Part shown: one piece after another, positions 55,228 through 62,860 of the stretch
How the letters are laid out: every line of letters begins with the position of its first letter
Position numbering within the stretch: the first letter of the stretch is position 1
Assembly: GCA_036278735.1 (NCBI GenBank)
Contig: DASUKM010000014.1
Location: 50,488-114,487 of the forward strand
Length of the DNA: 64,000 nt
From: DASUKM01 sp036278735
GTDB lineage: Bacteria; Acidobacteriota; Vicinamibacteria; Vicinamibacterales; 2-12-FULL-66-21
Direction: 5' to 3'
Notes under the pieces: generated by a model
What the model saw: only the letters and a program-made list of their open reading frames with translations
The model's database searches: none
Told to the model about the DNA's origin: nothing
Program-made: the position numbers and the translations under genes

Positions 55228-55716
55228 ATGCTGATCCGTGATGTCATGACCAGTGACCCGGTCCACGTCACCATGGACGCCACGCTCCGGCGCGCGGCGG
55301 AGATCGTCAGTCTGGCCGAGGTGAGCGACCTCATGGTCGTCGACCACCAGAAGCGATTCGTCGGAGTGCTGTCGGAGGGAGACATGCTGCGGGCGCTCCT
55401 GCCCGATTTCGAGGAGATCATCACCGCGGGCGGATCGTTGAGCGACGCATTCCGCTTCTTCGTCGAGAAGGGACGCGATCTCGCGGCACGCCCGATCGCC
55501 CCGCTCGTCATCACCGACGCGATTACGATGCTGCCCACCGACGAAGTCGCGATGGCGGCGGCCGTCATGACCGAGAAGCAGATTCGGCGTCTCGCGGTCG
55601 TGGACGAGGGGGCGCTGGTCGGCACCGTTTCACGCGCCGACCTGTGTCGCGCTGTCATCTACTACAGCCAGGAGCCCGGCGACACGTCAACCGATGGAGC
55701 TGCGCGACACAACTGA
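55228..55716 (+). CDS. CBS-domain pair protein
   Basis: The protein has 162 residues with two CBS domains (about 2-60 and 85-150): MLIRDVMTSDPVHVTMDATL, VSDLMVVDHQKRFVGVLSEGDMLRAL, and the second with DAITMLPTDEVAMAAAVMTEKQIRRLAVVDEGALVGTVSRADL. Such pairs bind adenine nucleotides or SAM and usually control a partner. There is no effector domain, so it must act on another protein. Its end overlaps the multidomain oxygenase gene by 23 bases, so the two are coexpressed and the oxygenase is the obvious partner candidate (inference). Confidence 0.9.
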   Translation: MLIRDVMTSDPVHVTMDATLRRAAEIVSLAEVSDLMVVDHQKRFVGVLSEGDMLRALLPDFEEIITAGGSLSDAFRFFVEKGRDLAARPIAPLVITDAITMLPTDEVAMAAAVMTEKQIRRLAVVDEGALVGTVSRADLCRAVIYYSQEPGDTSTDGAARHN

Positions 55717-58700
55717 ACCGGCACCCGCGCGCCGCGTGCTCGACGCGGCCGAGCGTGCGAATCAGCACAGCGGCCACGAGAACCTCGGGTTCCTCTCGTC
55801 CGCTGCCGGCTTCCTGCCGCTGCAGGCCCCGCTCCAGGAACTTCCGGCCTCTCATCGCGCCTGGGATGACATCGCCGCGGACCTGCCGCGCTTGTACCGG
55901 ATGCAGGCGCTGCGCGACGCGTTCGACGAGCTGCCGGTGCTGAGCGCGGAGGCAGGGGCGCTGCCGGACGCGGCCGTGTGCCGGGCCTCGTCGCTCCTCA
56001 GCATGTTCGCGCACGCGTACTATCGCGCCAGACCGGAACCGGCCGAGCGCATGCCTCCCTGCATTCAGCAGCCGTGGGAGGACGTCACGCGTCGTCTGGG
56101 GCGCCCGGCGCCGTGCCTTTCGTACGTTGACCTCATCGCGTACAACTGGCGAGTGCTCGACCCGCGCGAGGCCCACCCGCGGCGCGTCGAGAACATGGCG
56201 CTCCTGACCCCCACCGTCGGCAATCGCGAGGAGGAAATCTTCTATCTGACCCAGGTGGAGATGCTCGCCGAGAGTGCGCCGATCGTGGAGGCCGTGGTGC
56301 GTGCTCAGGAGGCTGTCCTCCGTGAAGACGCGACCGCGCTTGCGCGCGAGCTCCTGCTGGTGAGCGAGCGGTTGCGGTACCTGACCGAGGTCTCGTTCCA
56401 GAAAGTGGACCCGAATCCGTACGCCCGGAGCTATGTCGATCCGGTCGTGTGGGCGAAGACGGTGGCCCCGTTCGCCGTGCCGATGCAGGAAGGGGTTCAG
56501 GGTCCCAGCGGAACATCCTCACCCGTGTTCCACGTGCTGGACGTGTTCTTCGGACGCAGGCACTACGGTTCCGTGCTGGGCAAGGAGTCGATCGATCTGC
56601 GCCGGTACTACCCGCCGCACTGGACGGACTTCCTCGCGGCGCTGAATGCGGTGCCCATCCGCCGCTACGTCGAGGAGCGGGGAGATCGCGGCCTGAACGG
56701 GCTCTTTGCCGCGGTCCTCAACGAATACGCGGGGGAGAAGGGATTTCTCGGCGTCCACCGGCTCAAGGTGTACGGCTACCTCGAAACCGCCTTCAAGGTG
56801 GGGCGTTCGATCACGATTGGCGGGTTTGCGGGCCTGTTCAAGGACCGCGCCTGGGAAGACGTCGATGGCGCGCTGCACGCCACGCAGCGCGAGCGTTTCG
56901 TGGACCGACGCGAGCATCGCTTCGTCGCGACCGCGCGCGGCGAGCGCCTCGCGGGCAGCAGGCAGGGACCGGCGCACGTGGTCCTGGACGTCGCCGGCAC
57001 GGGGATTCGGTTCCAGCCGGGCGACCGGTGCGGCATTCTGCCCGAGAACGATCCCGAGCTCGTCGAACGGACGTTGAACGCGCTGCGCGCGGCGGGCGAG
57101 GAAGCGATCCATCTCGACGCCGCCTGGCGGCAAGCCCTCCAACGGCCCGGCCACGAGTTCGCGAGCGTGTCCCTGCGCGAGATGCTTCGCCTTGGCATCA
57201 TCCGCCCTGTCGAACGCCGAGTCGCGCAAACGCTCCACGCGATCACCGCCTCGTCTCGTCTCAGGGCCATCATCGCGGCGCGGGCGGAAGATCAGTGGGA
57301 GCTGTGGGATCTGCTGCAACTGCTTGCGGAGGGTGGGTACGACCCGCGGCGGCTCTGGAAGGCCGAGCCGTGGGATCGCGAGAGCATCTGCCGGATCGTC
57401 CGTCCGCCGACGTTCCGCCTCTATTCCATCGCGTGCGCCATGGACGACTCCGCGGCGGCATCGGCGAGTGACATCCATCTCTCCGCCGGTGAACTGACGT
57501 ACCGGACGCAGGACTCGCCGGTATCCCGCGCCTGCGCGCGCCGCGGCACGGCCTCGCGCTTCCTTGCACGGATGGCCGACGCACCTGGATCAGCCCGCAC
57601 GACGGGACAGCCGGTGACCGTGTCGGTGGTGCCCGCGCGACGCTTTCATCTGCCATCGGATCCACGAACGCCGATCGTGATGTTCGCCGGCGGCGCGGGG
57701 ATCGCGCCGTTTCGCGGTTTCCTGCAGGAACGTGCGCGTCAGCATCAGGCAGGCGAGAACTGGCTGTTCTTCGGGATCAGAACCCGGGACGACCTGTATT
57801 TCGGCGATGAGCTCGCGGCGCTCGTCGCGGCGGGGCGGTTGCGGCTCGACGTCGCGTGCTCGCGTGAGGATTCGAGGCTGTGCGTCGCGCCCTGCGCGCC
57901 ATTCGCGTTCGCCGACGCGCCGCGATCGCGCATCGATCAGCTGATGCTGGAAGAGGAGACCGCGCGGCGCCTCTGGGATCTCCTTCGGGATGAGGGGCAC
58001 GGCGGGCGAGGGGCGCGCTTCTACGTGTGCGGCCAGACGGGGTTCGCTGCCGCCGTCTTCGCCGCGCTGAAACACATCGCGCGACGATATGGCGGCGAGC
58101 AGGGCGTGCGCCTTCTCTATCAGATGGCCGCGGACGAGCGGTATCTGCAGGATGTCTTCACGACCTACTCGGAGCCCGCACCCGCGAGCCGTCGCCTGTT
58201 CGACGCCTCGGAGGTCGTGCTCCACAACGAAGCCGGGCGCGGGTACTGGATGGTCATCCACGGCCGTGTGTACGACGTCACGGAGTTCATGCACCTGCAC
58301 CCGGGCGGACAGAAAATCCTCGCCGCGTATGCCGGCCTCGACGCCAGCCGTGCGTACCGTGCGGTGCGCCACGACGTCAGTCCCGAGGTGGACGCACTCC
58401 TGGGCCTGTACGAGATTGGCGTGATCAGGCGACTGAACTTCCGAGCCGGATGGGGTGTTGCGGTGACGCCGCACGGGCTGCGCTACGTCTCGGCGGGGGA
58501 CGCGTTTCGCGCCTGGGTGCGGCTGCTCTACATGGTCGTGGAGATGGAGAACGCGTTCGGCAACGACGTGAGCTTCCTCGATCGCGTCACCACGAAGGGC
58601 GAGGAGGCTTCCGCGCTGACCCCCTACAAGGTGCGCATGCTCGCCGACGCGCACACCCGGTTCATCGCGGGTTACGTCGACGGCCTCGTCGGCGAGGACC

Positions 58701-59185
58701 TGCAGGCACTCTGGGCGATCACGACAGGTTTGTGGGCGCCGCGGGAGGACGTCCGGCGAATTCGTCGCGAGGTCGACCTCGTCTCCGGCACGCCGGAGGC
58801 ACATCTCGTCCGGGCGCTCGGCGAGCGGCTCGCCGTTGCGGATCATGCTCGAGGGACCGCGCCTGAGCCGTCGCCGGTTGCCAGCGTGCCCGTCTGGATG
58901 GAGGCGCTGTGCCAGACGATCGTCGCGCGTGACCGCGCCTTCCTCGCCGGACTGAAGGCCGCGCTGCGGAACGGAGTGCAGGCCTTCGAGGAGCTCGAAG
59001 CCGACGTGATGCCGCATGGTGGACGGCGGCTGCTCGAGGCGTTGGGGCAGGTGCCATCCTTGCTTCAGACGTACTACGAGGGGCTTGGCGGTGAAGCGGA
59101 AGCCCTGTCCTCAGGGTCGCTCACCCCATCCCCTCAGACGTCAGCGGTCAGACCGCGCACGGCGTTCGCCGGACACGGTTTCTGA
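55694..59185 (+). CDS. Fusion of an IDO-like heme dioxygenase, FAD/NADPH reductase, cytochrome b5 and helical tail
   Basis: The protein has 1163 residues. Residues about 28-400 match indoleamine 2,3-dioxygenase: GFLPLQAPLQELP, LIAYNWRVLDP, GPSGTSSPVFHVLDVFFG, DLRRYYPPHW, ERGDRGLNGLF, and His355 in VHRLKVYGYL at the position of the proximal heme ligand. The substrate-binding Arg of human IDO1 (Arg231) seems not conserved in SYVDPVVW, so the substrate may not be tryptophan. Residues about 408-825 form a P450-reductase-like module without the FMN domain: FAD motif RLYS (575-578), GTASRFL, NADPH motif MFAGGAGIAPFRGFLQER (663-680), LFFGIRTRDDLYF and RFYVCGQ. Residues about 838-912 are cytochrome b5, with HPGG (His869) and His893 as likely heme ligands. 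Residues about 916-1163 are helical and unrecognised. The architecture suggests NADPH to FAD to b5 to dioxygenase heme in one chain. Confidence 0.85.
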   Translation: MELRDTTEPAPARRVLDAAERANQHSGHENLGFLSSAAGFLPLQAPLQELPASHRAWDDIAADLPRLYRMQALRDAFDELPVLSAEAGALPDAAVCRASSLLSMFAHAYYRARPEPAERMPPCIQQPWEDVTRRLGRPAPCLSYVDLIAYNWRVLDPREAHPRRVENMALLTPTVGNREEEIFYLTQVEMLAESAPIVEAVVRAQEAVLREDATALARELLLVSERLRYLTEVSFQKVDPNPYARSYVDPVVWAKTVAPFAVPMQEGVQGPSGTSSPVFHVLDVFFGRRHYGSVLGKESIDLRRYYPPHWTDFLAALNAVPIRRYVEERGDRGLNGLFAAVLNEYAGEKGFLGVHRLKVYGYLETAFKVGRSITIGGFAGLFKDRAWEDVDGALHATQRERFVDRREHRFVATARGERLAGSRQGPAHVVLDVAGTGIRFQPGDRCGILPENDPELVERTLNALRAAGEEAIHLDAAWRQALQRPGHEFASVSLREMLRLGIIRPVERRVAQTLHAITASSRLRAIIAARAEDQWELWDLLQLLAEGGYDPRRLWKAEPWDRESICRIVRPPTFRLYSIACAMDDSAAASASDIHLSAGELTYRTQDSPVSRACARRGTASRFLARMADAPGSARTTGQPVTVSVVPARRFHLPSDPRTPIVMFAGGAGIAPFRGFLQERARQHQAGENWLFFGIRTRDDLYFGDELAALVAAGRLRLDVACSREDSRLCVAPCAPFAFADAPRSRIDQLMLEEETARRLWDLLRDEGHGGRGARFYVCGQTGFAAAVFAALKHIARRYGGEQGVRLLYQMAADERYLQDVFTTYSEPAPASRRLFDASEVVLHNEAGRGYWMVIHGRVYDVTEFMHLHPGGQKILAAYAGLDASRAYRAVRHDVSPEVDALLGLYEIGVIRRLNFRAGWGVAVTPHGLRYVSAGDAFRAWVRLLYMVVEMENAFGNDVSFLDRVTTKGEEASALTPYKVRMLADAHTRFIAGYVDGLVGEDLQALWAITTGLWAPREDVRRIRREVDLVSGTPEAHLVRALGERLAVADHARGTAPEPSPVASVPVWMEALCQTIVARDRAFLAGLKAALRNGVQAFEELEADVMPHGGRRLLEALGQVPSLLQTYYEGLGGEAEALSSGSLTPSPQTSAVRPRTAFAGHGF

Positions 59186-59189
59186 CCCG

Positions 59190-59232
59190 TGCATCGCGGA
59201 TCGCGGATCGCGCATCGTGCATCGCGCATCGA
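59190..59232. repeat. Heptamer array (CGCATCG / CGGATCG)
   Basis: Six units of GCATCGC or GGATCGC lie right after the multidomain protein's stop codon. Apart from this, the 107-base gap shows an AGGAG ribosome-binding site at its end. Confidence 0.85.
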
Positions 59233-59292
59233 GTTCCGTGGATAGCCCGTCGTGATACCGTAGGCCTCCCACCTTGTGCAAGGAGCGTCACG

Positions 59293-59472
59293 GTGTTCAC
59301 ACGCCGGCTGCTCACGATCGCCGTCATCGTCGGGACCCTCGCGCTCACCACCGTCCGGGCCGAAGCGTTCGTGCCGTTCAAGGGGACCCGGTCCGGTGTC
59401 ACCCACGCCCTGTTCTTCGACGAGCTCGACGAGCGGATGCCAGCATGCACCATGGTATACTTGCTGGCATGA
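59293..59472 (+). CDS. Short exported peptide, possibly a truncated secreted protein
   Basis: The frame has 59 residues from GTG 59293, with AGGAG eight bases upstream. A signal peptide is clear (FTRRLLTIAVIVGTLALTT, cleavage near VRAEA). The mature part starts FVPFKGTRSGVTHALFFDEL, then reads into the sequence of the toxin-antitoxin operator and ends at a TGA that overlaps the antitoxin ATG. Either it is the 5' remnant of a longer gene cut by arrival of the toxin-antitoxin pair, or a real small protein. The remnant explanation seems more likely because its last residues coincide with the palindrome. Confidence 0.5.
   Translation: MFTRRLLTIAVIVGTLALTTVRAEAFVPFKGTRSGVTHALFFDELDERMPACTMVYLLA
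59437..59470. promoter_or_regulatory. Probable autoregulatory operator of the toxin-antitoxin pair
   Basis: ATGCCAGCA (59437-59445) and its reverse complement TGCTGGCAT (59462-59470) flank 16 bases containing GGTATACT, a likely -10 region. The right arm includes the first bases of the antitoxin ATG. Such inverted repeats are bound by VapB-VapC complexes. Confidence 0.55.
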
Positions 59473-59672
59473 ACGAACGCAAGGTGACCGTCCACCTCCC
59501 CGAGGACCTGCTGGATCGGGCGCAGAAAGCGACAGGGCAGGGCATCACGGAAACCGTGCGGCAGGGGCTGCGGCTGGTCGCGGCCGGCGAGACGTTCCGG
59601 CAGATGGCGAAGCTCCGCGGGTCGGTGAAGTTCTCGATCGACGCCGCGCGCCTGCGCGAAGATCGCGGATGA
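59469..59672 (+). CDS. Antitoxin of a type II toxin-antitoxin pair (VapB-like)
   Basis: The protein has 67 residues. The N-terminus KVTVHLPEDLLDRAQKAT, followed by ITETVRQGLRLV, is a ribbon-helix-helix DNA-binding domain. The C-terminal half (FRQMAKLRGSVKFSIDAARL) should wrap around the toxin. The stop overlaps the toxin ATG (ATGA). The operator palindrome at its start implies autorepression. The start is fixed by the palindrome and the coupling, because no strong ribosome-binding site is seen. Confidence 0.8.
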   Translation: MNERKVTVHLPEDLLDRAQKATGQGITETVRQGLRLVAAGETFRQMAKLRGSVKFSIDAARLREDRG

Positions 59673-60043
59673 TTGCCGTCGACACCAGCTCGATGATCGC
59701 GTTCCTGCAGGGGGACCCGGGCGGGGACGTGGACGTGGTGCAGTCGGCGCTGGAGCACCAGCAGCTCGCGTTGCCGCCGGTGGTGCTGGCGGAGCTGCTC
59801 AGCGACCCGGCGCTGCCGCGGCCGGTTCGGACGCTGCTCTGCGGGCTCCCGATTCTCGACATCGAGCCGCGGTTCTGGGAACGCGCCGGCATCCTGCGCG
59901 CGTCCGTCCTGAAGCAGAAGAAAAAGGCCCGTGTGGCCGATGCGCTCATCGCGCAGAGCTGCCTCGACCAGTCGACCCCGGTCGTCACGCGCGACCGCGA
60001 TTTCCGCCATTTCGCCGCCGCCGCCGGCCTGCCCCTGCTCTGA
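59669..60043 (+). CDS. PIN-domain toxin (VapC-like ribonuclease)
   Basis: The protein has 124 residues. The PIN-domain acidic residues are present: Asp in IAVDTSSMIAF, Glu in VVLAELLSD, Asp in KARVADALIAQSC and Asp in VTRDRDFRHF. These bind a divalent metal for RNA cleavage. The domain is full length and the active site looks intact. It is coupled by ATGA to the antitoxin. Confidence 0.88.
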   Translation: MIAVDTSSMIAFLQGDPGGDVDVVQSALEHQQLALPPVVLAELLSDPALPRPVRTLLCGLPILDIEPRFWERAGILRASVLKQKKKARVADALIAQSCLDQSTPVVTRDRDFRHFAAAAGLPLL

Positions 60044-60078
60044 GACGGGCGGGCACGCGCCGTGCACCGGTACGGCGC

Positions 60079-60657
60079 ATGGCACACGAAATCCCCTGGC
60101 ACCACGACCTCGACGCGGCGCTCGCGTCGGCTGGCGACAAGCTCGTCCTGCTCGACTTCAGCGCCGCCCCCATGTGAGCCGGCTGCGCTCGGCTGGATGC
60201 CGAGGTGTATCCGGACCCCCGAGTGGTAGCGCTCGTCACCGAGCACTTCGTGCCGGTGCGCGTGCACGTGAAGCAGAACCGGGACGAATTCCAGCGGCTG
60301 GGCGCGCAGTACAACGCGCAATGGACCCCGGCCGTGCTCATCCTCGATCGCGACGGCACGGAGCGGCACCGCATCGAAGGCTTTCTTCCGGTCGAGGACT
60401 TTCTGTCGCAGCTCGACCTGGGCATGGCCAAGGCGGCGTTCGCGCGGAAGGACTACCGCCGCGCGGAGCAGCTGTACCAGGACGTGCTCAACCGGTATCC
60501 TTCCACCGATGCGGCCCCCGAGGCGCAGTACTGGGCCGGCGTGTCGCGTTACCGCGCCACCAACGATCCGGCGGCGTTGAAGGCCGTCGGTCAGGCATTC
60601 CAGACGCGCTTCCAGGACAGCCAGTGGGCCAAGAAGGCGTCAATCTGGAAGTCCTGA
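60079..60657 (+). CDS. Thioredoxin-like protein with an in-frame TGA, probable selenoprotein (UxxC)
   Basis: From ATG 60079 the frame reads MAHEIPWHHDLDAAL, LVLLDFSAAPM, then TGA (codon 33, 60175-60177), then AGCARLDAEVYPDPRVV and on to a stop at 60655-60657, 192 residues in all. The TGA takes the place of the first Cys of a thioredoxin-type CxxC, giving U-A-G-C. The fold continues with WTPAVLILDRDG (cis-Pro region) and a TPR-like C-terminal part (DYRRAEQLYQDVLNRYP, FQTRFQDSQWAKKAS). A hairpin suited to a bacterial SECIS lies 11 bases after the TGA. Coding character is the same on both sides of the TGA. A nonsense mutation is the alternative. Gene finders would call only 60205-60657. Confidence 0.75.
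60178..60214 (+). promoter_or_regulatory. SECIS-like hairpin after the in-frame TGA
   Basis: CTCGGC (60188-60193), loop TGGAT, GCCGAG (60199-60204) is a perfect six-pair stem beginning 11 bases after the TGA, with GG in the loop at 18-19 bases after it. CCGG at 60179-60182 can pair with CCGG at 60211-60214 to extend the structure. Spacing and loop resemble the E. coli fdhF element. Confidence 0.65.
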
Positions 60658-60660
60658 GCG

Positions 60661-60706
60661 CCGGGTCTGAAGACCCGGCCTGGACATGCCGGGTCTGAAG
60701 ACCCGG
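60661..60706. terminator. Two CCGGGTCT hairpins between convergent genes
   Basis: CCGGGTCT, GA, AGACCCGG occurs twice (60661-60678 and 60689-60706), separated by ten bases, between the thioredoxin-like gene and the OmpA-family gene. The second copy runs up to the OmpA-gene stop codon. The element is a dispersed repeat that can terminate transcription in both directions. Confidence 0.7.
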
Positions 60707-60707
60707 C

Positions 60708-61640
60708 CTACTCTTCGACCAGTTCCACGCGGCGATTCTTCGCGCGTCCCTCGTCCGTGCGGTTCGTCGCGACCGGCGCGAGCGGACCGACACCGGCCGA
60801 CTGCAGCCGGGTCGGCGCGACGTGATACCGGCCCGTCAGCGCCGCGACGACGGCGTCGGCACGCTGCTTCGACAGCGTCATGTTCGACGCGAGCGTCCCG
60901 ACGTTGTCGGTGTGCCCGACGACGTGCAGCCTGAGCGCTGCGGAGGAGGAGAGCAGCTTCGCGATCTCGGCGAGCGTCGCGTCCGATTCCGGCTTCAACG
61001 TCGCCTTGCCGGTGTCGAAGAAGATGCCGTAGATCGACGCATGACCCGACGTCGAGAGATCGTTGGCCATGGCCGCGGCGTCGACCTTCACCAGGCCTCC
61101 TTCGAGCGGCTTCACCTCGACGATCGTCAGCCACGCGCCCCCCTCGTACTGATCCTTCTCGACCACGAGCGACACGTACGCGTCTCCCGACGGGCGCGCG
61201 AGCTTTGCCGCGAGATACTGCATCGGCTGCTCGCAGGTGCGGCACCAGACGCCGGACGTCGACGTCGTGTATCCGCCTTCGAACTTCGGCGAAAAGCACG
61301 CTGTGCCGGCGCACGACCACAGCACCTGAAAGCCGGCCTTCTGGAGTTCGTCGCGGTAGCTGCGGCTCACCTCCAGCGCGGAGCGCTCGGCGGGCACGGT
61401 GTACTTGAAGCTCGTCACCTTGCCTTCGAGCGGCTGGGTCCGCCCGTAGACGTCGGCCGCGGCGATCGGGCCGAGCGGCAGCTGGAACGCGTCGAACTCG
61501 ACGGCTTTGTGCTCCTTCACCTCGGAGCCCTGGAAGCGCGAGACGAGCGGATGATCGCGCACCGCCTGCTGCGCCTGCGCCAGCGCGCCGGGCAGGCAGA
61601 CGATCAAACAGGCGGCGGCCACGGCTCGGGACGATCGCAT
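60708..61640 (-). CDS. OmpA-family protein with N-terminal DUF4892-like region
   Basis: The protein has 310 residues from ATG 61640, which has a GGAGGA site. The signal peptide ends LAQAQ. The N-terminal region (about 25-185) has DHPLVSRFQGSEVKEHKAVEFD, SYRDELQKAGFQVLW and VSLVVEKDQYEGGAWL, similar in plan to DUF4892-type domains, with four cysteines. The C-terminal OmpA domain (about 195-310) has IYGIFFDTGKATLKPESDATL, HVVGHTDNVG, LSKQRADAVVAAL and NRRVELVE, which bind peptidoglycan in this family. It is probably an outer-membrane lipid- or wall-associated protein. Bases 61641-61845 hold one more degenerate CCGGGTC hairpin near 61804. Confidence 0.88.
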   Translation of the reverse strand: MRSSRAVAAACLIVCLPGALAQAQQAVRDHPLVSRFQGSEVKEHKAVEFDAFQLPLGPIAAADVYGRTQPLEGKVTSFKYTVPAERSALEVSRSYRDELQKAGFQVLWSCAGTACFSPKFEGGYTTSTSGVWCRTCEQPMQYLAAKLARPSGDAYVSLVVEKDQYEGGAWLTIVEVKPLEGGLVKVDAAAMANDLSTSGHASIYGIFFDTGKATLKPESDATLAEIAKLLSSSAALRLHVVGHTDNVGTLASNMTLSKQRADAVVAALTGRYHVAPTRLQSAGVGPLAPVATNRTDEGRAKNRRVELVEE

Positions 61641-61845
61641 GCGTTCCTCCAGCAAGTCACGCCCGGACCCCGCACACACGAACGCCGATGCCGACGCGAA
61701 GACGCGAATGCGCAGGAGTGTCGTGTCCGGGTTGTGGATTTTGAAGGCGAACTGTATGCGGCCCGCCCGCGTGCTGTCAATGGGATTGCGCGCCCCCCGA
61801 GTGCCGGGTCTGAAGACCGGCCCTGCCGCGCTTGGCCGGTCCGAT

Positions 61846-62475
61846 CTACGGCGCAATCGCCTGATAGTACGCAAGCACGCCCACGATCCGCTTGAACGTC
61901 GCGATGCGCCTCGCCTCGGCGAACCCAGCCTCCGTCATCCGCCGCAGCAGCCGATCCTCGACGGCGGCGTTCACCTGTCCGCCGTGCAGGGCGCCGGCGA
62001 GCGTGGCGTGCGATCCGCCGGCGAAATCCAGGAACTCCAGCCGGCCGCCCGGCCCGAGCACGCGCCGGATCTCGACGAGCGTTGGCGTCCGGACGCCGGA
62101 CGGAAGGTGATGAAACATCATCGACGAGAACACGCGATCGAACGTGTGGTCACCAAAGGGGAGCGCGTCGGCGAACCCCCGGGCGAACGTCGCCGTCCCC
62201 GCCGCCCGCGCCGCCTTCCGTCGCGCCCGCGCCAGCGCCTTTGGATCGGGGTCGAGCCCCACGACGGCCACGGCTGGATGCCGGCGCCCGAGGAGCACTT
62301 CCAGCGTACCCGTGCCGCAGCCCACGTCGAGCACGATCTGTCCGGGCTGCAGCGCCGCCTGTTCGACCAGCGCCCGCAGCGCCGCCGGCATGCCGAGCAG
62401 CCGCGTCACGGGATCGTAGAGCGGCAGGAAAATGTCGCGCCCCGCGGCGGGAAGATACGTCCGACCGGCCGGCAT
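61846..62475 (-). CDS. Class I SAM-dependent methyltransferase (UbiE/Methyltransf_11-like)
   Basis: The protein has 209 residues. Motif I is IVLDVGCGTGTLEVLLGRRHP, then VVGLDPDPKALARARRKA, GFADALPFGDHTFDRVFSSMMFHHL and RVLGPGGRLEFLDFAGG. The pattern is that of small-molecule or quinone-type methyltransferases, but the substrate is unknown. It is a single gene with no evident operon partner. Confidence 0.88.
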   Translation of the reverse strand: MPAGRTYLPAAGRDIFLPLYDPVTRLLGMPAALRALVEQAALQPGQIVLDVGCGTGTLEVLLGRRHPAVAVVGLDPDPKALARARRKAARAAGTATFARGFADALPFGDHTFDRVFSSMMFHHLPSGVRTPTLVEIRRVLGPGGRLEFLDFAGGSHATLAGALHGGQVNAAVEDRLLRRMTEAGFAEARRIATFKRIVGVLAYYQAIAP

Positions 62476-62860
62476 CCGTCGATCCTATCGCGGTCCGCGG
62501 CCCCGTCCACGGCGCCAGAAATCGGGCTTGCCAGCTCGCCGCGGGCGATACCGCCATGCTCGAGGAGCTCCGGCCGTCCGAGCGCGTCGAGTTGTCAGGC
62601 GGCCGAGCGGCGCCCAGCCAACCCGCCCCGTCGGATCCGAAACGCCACGTTCGCGCCAGATCCTCGACGCGCCGCATCATGCGTTCGAGCTTCTTGTGCG
62701 CCGCGGCGGCGATCACGAAATCAGGAGCCGCTGACGAATTTGTCGCGCGAATCCGGCCCGCTTCGCCGGCGCCCGTGCGGGATCGCGAGCGGATCGTGCC
62801 CGGCGGCCGCCCGGCGCGATCGCGTGTGCCGCGGGCACGCCGCTTGCGATTCGGCAGCCG
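62476..62860. other. Gap without a recognisable gene
   Basis: These 385 bases contain only frames that look like accidents of high GC. A minus-strand frame (about 62560-62716, HKKLERMMRRVEDLARTW) has a weak helical character and could be a gene remnant, but nothing in it was recognised. Promoters of the two flanking, divergent genes must lie here. Confidence 0.4.

Noticed and set aside
60205..60657. Short thioredoxin-like gene starting at GTG 60205
   Set aside because: The fold would lack its first strand and both redox residues, while the upstream frame to ATG 60079 continues the homology through the TGA.
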